From NCBI RefSeq assembly GCF_003990975.1, contig NZ_RZJR01000022.1:1-64000 (forward strand): a stretch of DNA of 64,000 nt, given 5' to 3'. Origin of the DNA: Cohnella sp. AR92 (lineage in GTDB: Bacteria; Bacillota; Bacilli; Paenibacillales; Paenibacillaceae). A program made the translations under genes and the position numbers. A model generated the notes under the pieces. It worked only from the letters and a program-made list of their open reading frames with translations. It did no database searches and was not told the DNA's origin. The first letter of the stretch is position 1. The number at the start of each line of letters is the position of its first letter. This document shows positions 60,457 through 64,000 of this stretch, one piece after another.

Positions 60457-61515
60457 GTGTTGACGAGAAGGCGACGGTTCCCGATCCTCGGTTTGCTGCT
60501 TGCTTTAGTATTTGTAAGCGCTTGCGGTAAGGGATCCTCGGATTCGTATAAAGTGATCTATGAGATGGAGACCCCGGCGGCTTCGGCGGACGACGCTCTG
60601 GCGAACAGCCCGGCTCCGCACTATAAGATAGGAGTCGTTCCCAAGCTGAGCAACACCTACTTCGACGTCGTGAAGCAAGGCGCGCAGGAGGCGGCTTGGG
60701 ATATCGATGTCGAGCTGCTGTACAAGGTTCCGGCTTCCGCCGATCCCGAGGAACAGATCGGGGTAATCCGGGAATTGATGGAAGCGAAGGTCGACGCCAT
60801 CGCCGTATCCGCCAACGATCCGAAGGCGCTGGTCCCCGTCCTGAAGGAAGCCAAGGAGCAGGGGATCCAAGTCATCACCTGGGACGCCGACACCGACCCG
60901 GAAGCGCGCGCGTTCTACGTGAATATGGTCGATCCCGAGACGTTGGGCCGCCACCTGGTCGACACCCTTGCTTGGAGCATGAACGAGAAGGGCGAGTTCG
61001 CGATCATGACCGCCTCGCTGAGCGCCGCGAACCAGAACGAATGGATCAAGTGGATGAAGGCGCAGCAGGAGCAATATTATCCGAACATGAAGCTGGTGGA
61101 GATCGTGCCGACCGACGACGCTCCCGACAAAGCCTATGAAGCGGCGAAGGAGCTGCTGAAGAGCCATCCGAACCTCAAGGGCATCGTCGGCAACGCTTCG
61201 GTCGGGCCGCCGGCCGCCGCCCAGGCGGTCAAGGAGGCGAATGCCGCGGGGAGGATCAGCGTCGTGGGCCTCTCGACTCCGAACCTGATGCGCGATTATC
61301 TGCAAGAGGGCTACGCGCAGACGGCTACGCTGTGGAGTCCCAAGAAGCTCGGTTATCTGACGGTCGTGCTGGCAAAGAACCTTCTGCTCGGGCAGACTCC
61401 ATACGACGATCAGATGGTTGAGAAGGTAGGCAAAATACGGGTAAACGGGGATATGATCATCATGGGAGCTCCGCTCGATTTTACGAAGGACAATGTGGAT
61501 CAATATGATTTCTAG
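60457..61515 (+). CDS. Periplasmic sugar-binding-type sensor lipoprotein
   Basis: 352 aa from GTG 60457, with GGAGGTG 7 nt upstream. Signal peptide with lipobox VSAC (Cys about 23). The body is a type I periplasmic-binding fold (Peripla_BP_4): KIGVVPKLSNTYFDVVKQGA near residues 58-77, VDAIAVSANDPKALVPVLKE, VITWDADTDPEARAFYVN and KGIVGNASVGPPAAAQAV. It overlaps the YesM-type kinase gene by 23 bp, an arrangement known for extracellular sugar sensors that pass the signal to a kinase (XylFII-LytS type). A rhamnose, autoinducer-2 or xylose-like ligand is possible; not resolved. Confidence 0.85.
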   Translation: MLTRRRRFPILGLLLALVFVSACGKGSSDSYKVIYEMETPAASADDALANSPAPHYKIGVVPKLSNTYFDVVKQGAQEAAWDIDVELLYKVPASADPEEQIGVIRELMEAKVDAIAVSANDPKALVPVLKEAKEQGIQVITWDADTDPEARAFYVNMVDPETLGRHLVDTLAWSMNEKGEFAIMTASLSAANQNEWIKWMKAQQEQYYPNMKLVEIVPTDDAPDKAYEAAKELLKSHPNLKGIVGNASVGPPAAAQAVKEANAAGRISVVGLSTPNLMRDYLQEGYAQTATLWSPKKLGYLTVVLAKNLLLGQTPYDDQMVEKVGKIRVNGDMIIMGAPLDFTKDNVDQYDF

Positions 61516-63361
61516 GCTGCGCGAGCGCTTGAAGCTTCGGAATTCCCGGCTGAGCTCCAAGCTGATCATGACCTACCTGCTGCTGACGGTCGTTCCCATG
61601 TCCCTGCTCGGCTATGTCTCGTACGCCCAGTTCACCCGTTCGATCGAGGAGCAGATCGGCGAGTATATGCCCCGCTTCCTCTATCAGGCCAACTCGAACA
61701 TCGAGCAGCGCATCTCGGAGCTGTCCGCGCTGCCGGATCTGCTGTTCAACTCCGACGATATGATCGCCATTCTGCGAAGAGACGAAGAACAAAGCGTATC
61801 CGACCTCAACAAGGATATTTTCAGCCTCAACAGCTACATGTCGCGCACGTACCTCGGGGGAAGCAATCCGGACGTTCTGGCCGTTTTCCTCCTGTCGAAG
61901 AATCGTTTCTTCCAGAGCTCCAAGATCGCGTACACCGGGTTCGACCGTGACCAGGCGATCGCGCCGTACCGTTACGAATTGAACAATCTGGTGGAGAAGC
62001 CCAAGATCATTCTCCCGAGCGAGACGAGCCTGAGGTTCACGAACGACGTTCCTTATGTCCTGATCATGAAGCAGATCGCGGATACGGACAATCGCCGGAT
62101 TCTCGGAACGATGTTCATCGCGGTCCAGCTGACTTTTATCGATCGCATCCTGCATGATTTCGAGAAGAACGACAAGGCCGATCTCTGGGTGATGAACCGC
62201 AAGGGAGAGAGGCTGTACCATACCGATCCGGAGAAAATCGGGACGTACGATCCGGACATTAACCGTTACCCGATCCTGAACGGAAGCTTCCGTACGACGG
62301 GGGACGGGCCGAAGCGGCTCGTGAGCGTGACGGAGTCCGCCCAGCTGGATTGGGTGTTCGTTCACAGCATTCCGCTGAAGTATCTGACGGAGAAAACCGA
62401 CCTTGTCCGCAACGTGACGATCTTTGTTTTCCTAGGGATCGTTCTCGTCACGACCGTCCTCTCGGTTGTCTTCTCGCTGAACATCACCCGGCCGCTGAAG
62501 AGGCTTAGCCGGCTGATGAAGAACGCGGAGATGGGGCATTTTCAGGTGGACCATTCCCTGCAGAGCCGCGACGAGGTCGGTTCGCTGGCAAGAAGCTTCA
62601 ACTCCATGATTACCACGACGAGAGAATTGATCCAGACGAATTACCGGATCGAGATTCGGCAGAAGGAAGCCGAGCTCTACGCGCTGCAGTCCCAGATCAA
62701 CCCGCACTTTATCTACAATACGCTGGAGACGATCAGCATGGCGGTCGAAGAGCAGGAGACGGATACGGTCGTGGATATGGTCACGCTGCTGGGGCGGATG
62801 CTCCGCTTCTCGGTCGGCAACAAGGCGAAGTCCGTTCCGCTGGCCGACGAAGTGCAGCACATTCGCGACTTCCTGACGATCCAGAAGTACCGCTTCGAGG
62901 AGCGCTTGACCTTCGACATTCAATTGGCGGCGGATATCGAGAGGGAGAACCTCTATTCGCCGAAGTTCATCCTGCAGCCGATCGTCGAGAATGCCATCAA
63001 GCACGGGCTGGAGACGCACAAGGCGCTGGATATCCAGATCGGGATCGGCAAGGAGATGAGCCTTCGCTCCGGCAAGCTGGACGTCGTGTACCGCATCCGC
63101 GACAACGGACCGGGAATCCCCGCGGAGAAAATGCTGGAGCTGGAGGAGGCGCTGAAGTCGGATACTCACATCGACAAGGATTCCGGCTTCGGGCTCAGCA
63201 ACGTGAATGCCCGCATCGTCCTCATGCACGGGCCGGAATACGGCATTCAGCTGCATAGCATCTATGGCAAGGGCACCGAGGTGATCGTCCGGATCCCGGC
63301 GTTGAACGGAACGGAAGCTCTGGCGGACTCCGGGGGTTTGGAGGGAGAGGGGGAACGATGA
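61493..63361 (+). CDS. YesM-type sensor histidine kinase (5TM-independent, HAMP, His_kinase family)
   Basis: 622 aa. Topology: one membrane helix near residues 24-45 (LIMTYLLLTVVPMSLLGYVS), an extracellular sensor to about 300, a second helix near 305-327, HAMP about 325-380, then the His_kinase domain with LQSQINPHFIYNTLE (phospho-His near 402) and HATPase about 500-605 (FILQPIVENAIKHGLETH; DNGPGIPAEK; GFGLSNVNARI). ATG 61493 has GAAGGA only 2 nt upstream; ATG 61505 is the alternative. The stop overlaps the response regulator start. It should respond to the sugar-bound lipoprotein encoded upstream. Confidence 0.93.
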   Translation: MWINMISRLRERLKLRNSRLSSKLIMTYLLLTVVPMSLLGYVSYAQFTRSIEEQIGEYMPRFLYQANSNIEQRISELSALPDLLFNSDDMIAILRRDEEQSVSDLNKDIFSLNSYMSRTYLGGSNPDVLAVFLLSKNRFFQSSKIAYTGFDRDQAIAPYRYELNNLVEKPKIILPSETSLRFTNDVPYVLIMKQIADTDNRRILGTMFIAVQLTFIDRILHDFEKNDKADLWVMNRKGERLYHTDPEKIGTYDPDINRYPILNGSFRTTGDGPKRLVSVTESAQLDWVFVHSIPLKYLTEKTDLVRNVTIFVFLGIVLVTTVLSVVFSLNITRPLKRLSRLMKNAEMGHFQVDHSLQSRDEVGSLARSFNSMITTTRELIQTNYRIEIRQKEAELYALQSQINPHFIYNTLETISMAVEEQETDTVVDMVTLLGRMLRFSVGNKAKSVPLADEVQHIRDFLTIQKYRFEERLTFDIQLAADIERENLYSPKFILQPIVENAIKHGLETHKALDIQIGIGKEMSLRSGKLDVVYRIRDNGPGIPAEKMLELEEALKSDTHIDKDSGFGLSNVNARIVLMHGPEYGIQLHSIYGKGTEVIVRIPALNGTEALADSGGLEGEGER

Positions 63362-64000
63362 TGCACAAAATACGGACGGTCATCGTAGATGACGAGGCGA
63401 GGATTCGCAGGGGGATCGAGCGGCTGGTGCTCTCTTGCGGCGAAGAGTGGGAGGTCGTTGCCACGCTCTCGGACGGCAAGGAAGCGCTGGATTATCTTCA
63501 TGGCTCGCAGGGCGCGGTCGATCTGCTCATCACCGACGTGAAGATGCCGGTCATGGACGGCTTAACTCTGATCAAGGAGGCGAAGCGGCATTATTCGTTC
63601 TACCCGATGCTGATCAGCGGGTATGACGACTTCGAATACTTGCAGACCGCGCTGCGGGAAGGCGCGGTCGATTACATGCTGAAGCCGGTCGATCGGGAGC
63701 AATTCCGCGAGCGGCTGTCGGAGCTGCGAGGGAAGATGCTCCAGGGGCGGAACGACTCGCGGCGTAGGGAGGAGACCGAGCGCCAGGCGGAGAAGCTGAA
63801 GCCGGCTCGGCAGACCCAGACTCTCAGCTACATTACTTCCGCAGGCATCGACATCGAGCGGCTCGGCTATTGGGTCGAAGAGTTCCCGCGCGGGCAGTAC
63901 CTGCTGCTCTACGCCAGCCTGGATACGCTGCCGGTGAAGTCGCGGGGCTACACGACGAAGGACTGGGAAGCGTACACGTTCGCGCTGGAGAACATTATCG
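63358..64000 (+). CDS. YesN-type response regulator, N-terminal part, cut by window end
   Basis: 214 codons are in the window and the frame stays open at the end. The receiver domain is at about residues 5-125: VIVDDEARIRRGIERLVLSC (acidic pocket DD), phospho-Asp near 60 in LLITDVKMPVMDGL, the Ser/Thr position in PMLISGYDDFEYLQ and the Lys in GAVDYMLKPVD. A linker and the start of the middle domain follow; the AraC-type DNA-binding end would lie beyond the window. ATGATG at 63358/63361 leaves two start options. It overlaps the kinase stop by 4 bp, so the pair is coupled. Confidence 0.93.
   Translation, partial: MMHKIRTVIVDDEARIRRGIERLVLSCGEEWEVVATLSDGKEALDYLHGSQGAVDLLITDVKMPVMDGLTLIKEAKRHYSFYPMLISGYDDFEYLQTALREGAVDYMLKPVDREQFRERLSELRGKMLQGRNDSRRREETERQAEKLKPARQTQTLSYITSAGIDIERLGYWVEEFPRGQYLLLYASLDTLPVKSRGYTTKDWEAYTFALENII

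Noticed and set aside
60507-60525. cre-like GTAAGCGCTTGC sequence
   Set aside because: It lies inside the lipobox codons of the sensor lipoprotein and is explained by coding sequence (VSACG).

Overview
The window looks like chromosome from a high-GC member of the Paenibacillaceae (Paenibacillus or Cohnella type). The signs are strong AGGAGG-like ribosome binding sites, SigA-type promoters, intrinsic terminators and Bacillales-type genes (YdjO, YtrA/YtrB-like, YkwD-like CAP proteins, YesM/YesN pair, CydABCD). There are many sugar-uptake and regulator/transporter pairs. No rRNA, tRNA, CRISPR array, prophage or plasmid origin was seen; the only mobile element is the end of an IS3-family insertion sequence at the left edge.

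Layout. 1-373: tail of an IS3-family transposase. 774-5354: two MalFG-type sugar permeases, an FAD-dependent oxidoreductase and a zinc-ribbon protein. 5509-7952: a double-domain TetR regulator divergent from a zinc alcohol dehydrogenase. 8106-12128: exported stalk-domain protein, small hypotheticals, DinB protein, flavin monooxygenase. 12267-17359: a DrrAB-type exporter convergent with a YtrA/B-like ABC operon. 17696-23197: Fe-dehydrogenase, SsuABC-type importer, acetyltransferase and aminotransferase behind a structured leader. 24412-32541: LysR regulator divergent from zwf-tkt-tal-pgi-gnd, which covers most of the pentose phosphate route; a YkgB-type 6-phosphogluconolactonase lies at 41194. 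32615-38751: SDR, two tail-to-tail CAP lipoproteins, orphan 7TM histidine kinase, MFS pump. 38944-43768: nuclease-like protein, deoxyribosyltransferase-like protein, cold-shock genes, lactonase, a duplicated-HTH protein and a decayed HATPase protein. 44064-50203: cydA, cydB and a fused cydDC behind an Fnr-type box. 50572-60361: hypothetical, MFS, uracil permease, GH30/AraC pair, MocR/MFS pair, epimerase. 60457-64000: sugar-binding sensor lipoprotein plus YesM/YesN two-component system, cut by the window end.

The best candidate for something undescribed is a 192-193 bp intergenic element present twice (23284-23475 and 50354-50546). Each copy has four AT-rich palindromic motifs, at almost identical spacing (about 48, 53 and 52 bp steps), separated by sequences that are not conserved. 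The first two motifs can pair with each other with mostly G-U compatible differences, so a structured RNA or a multi-site protein-binding array are both possible. A second point is that three genes (about 35104, 38944 and 58294) have a strong ribosome binding site and convincing coding sequence but no ATG/GTG/TTG at the right place; ATC or ATT appears to be the start.
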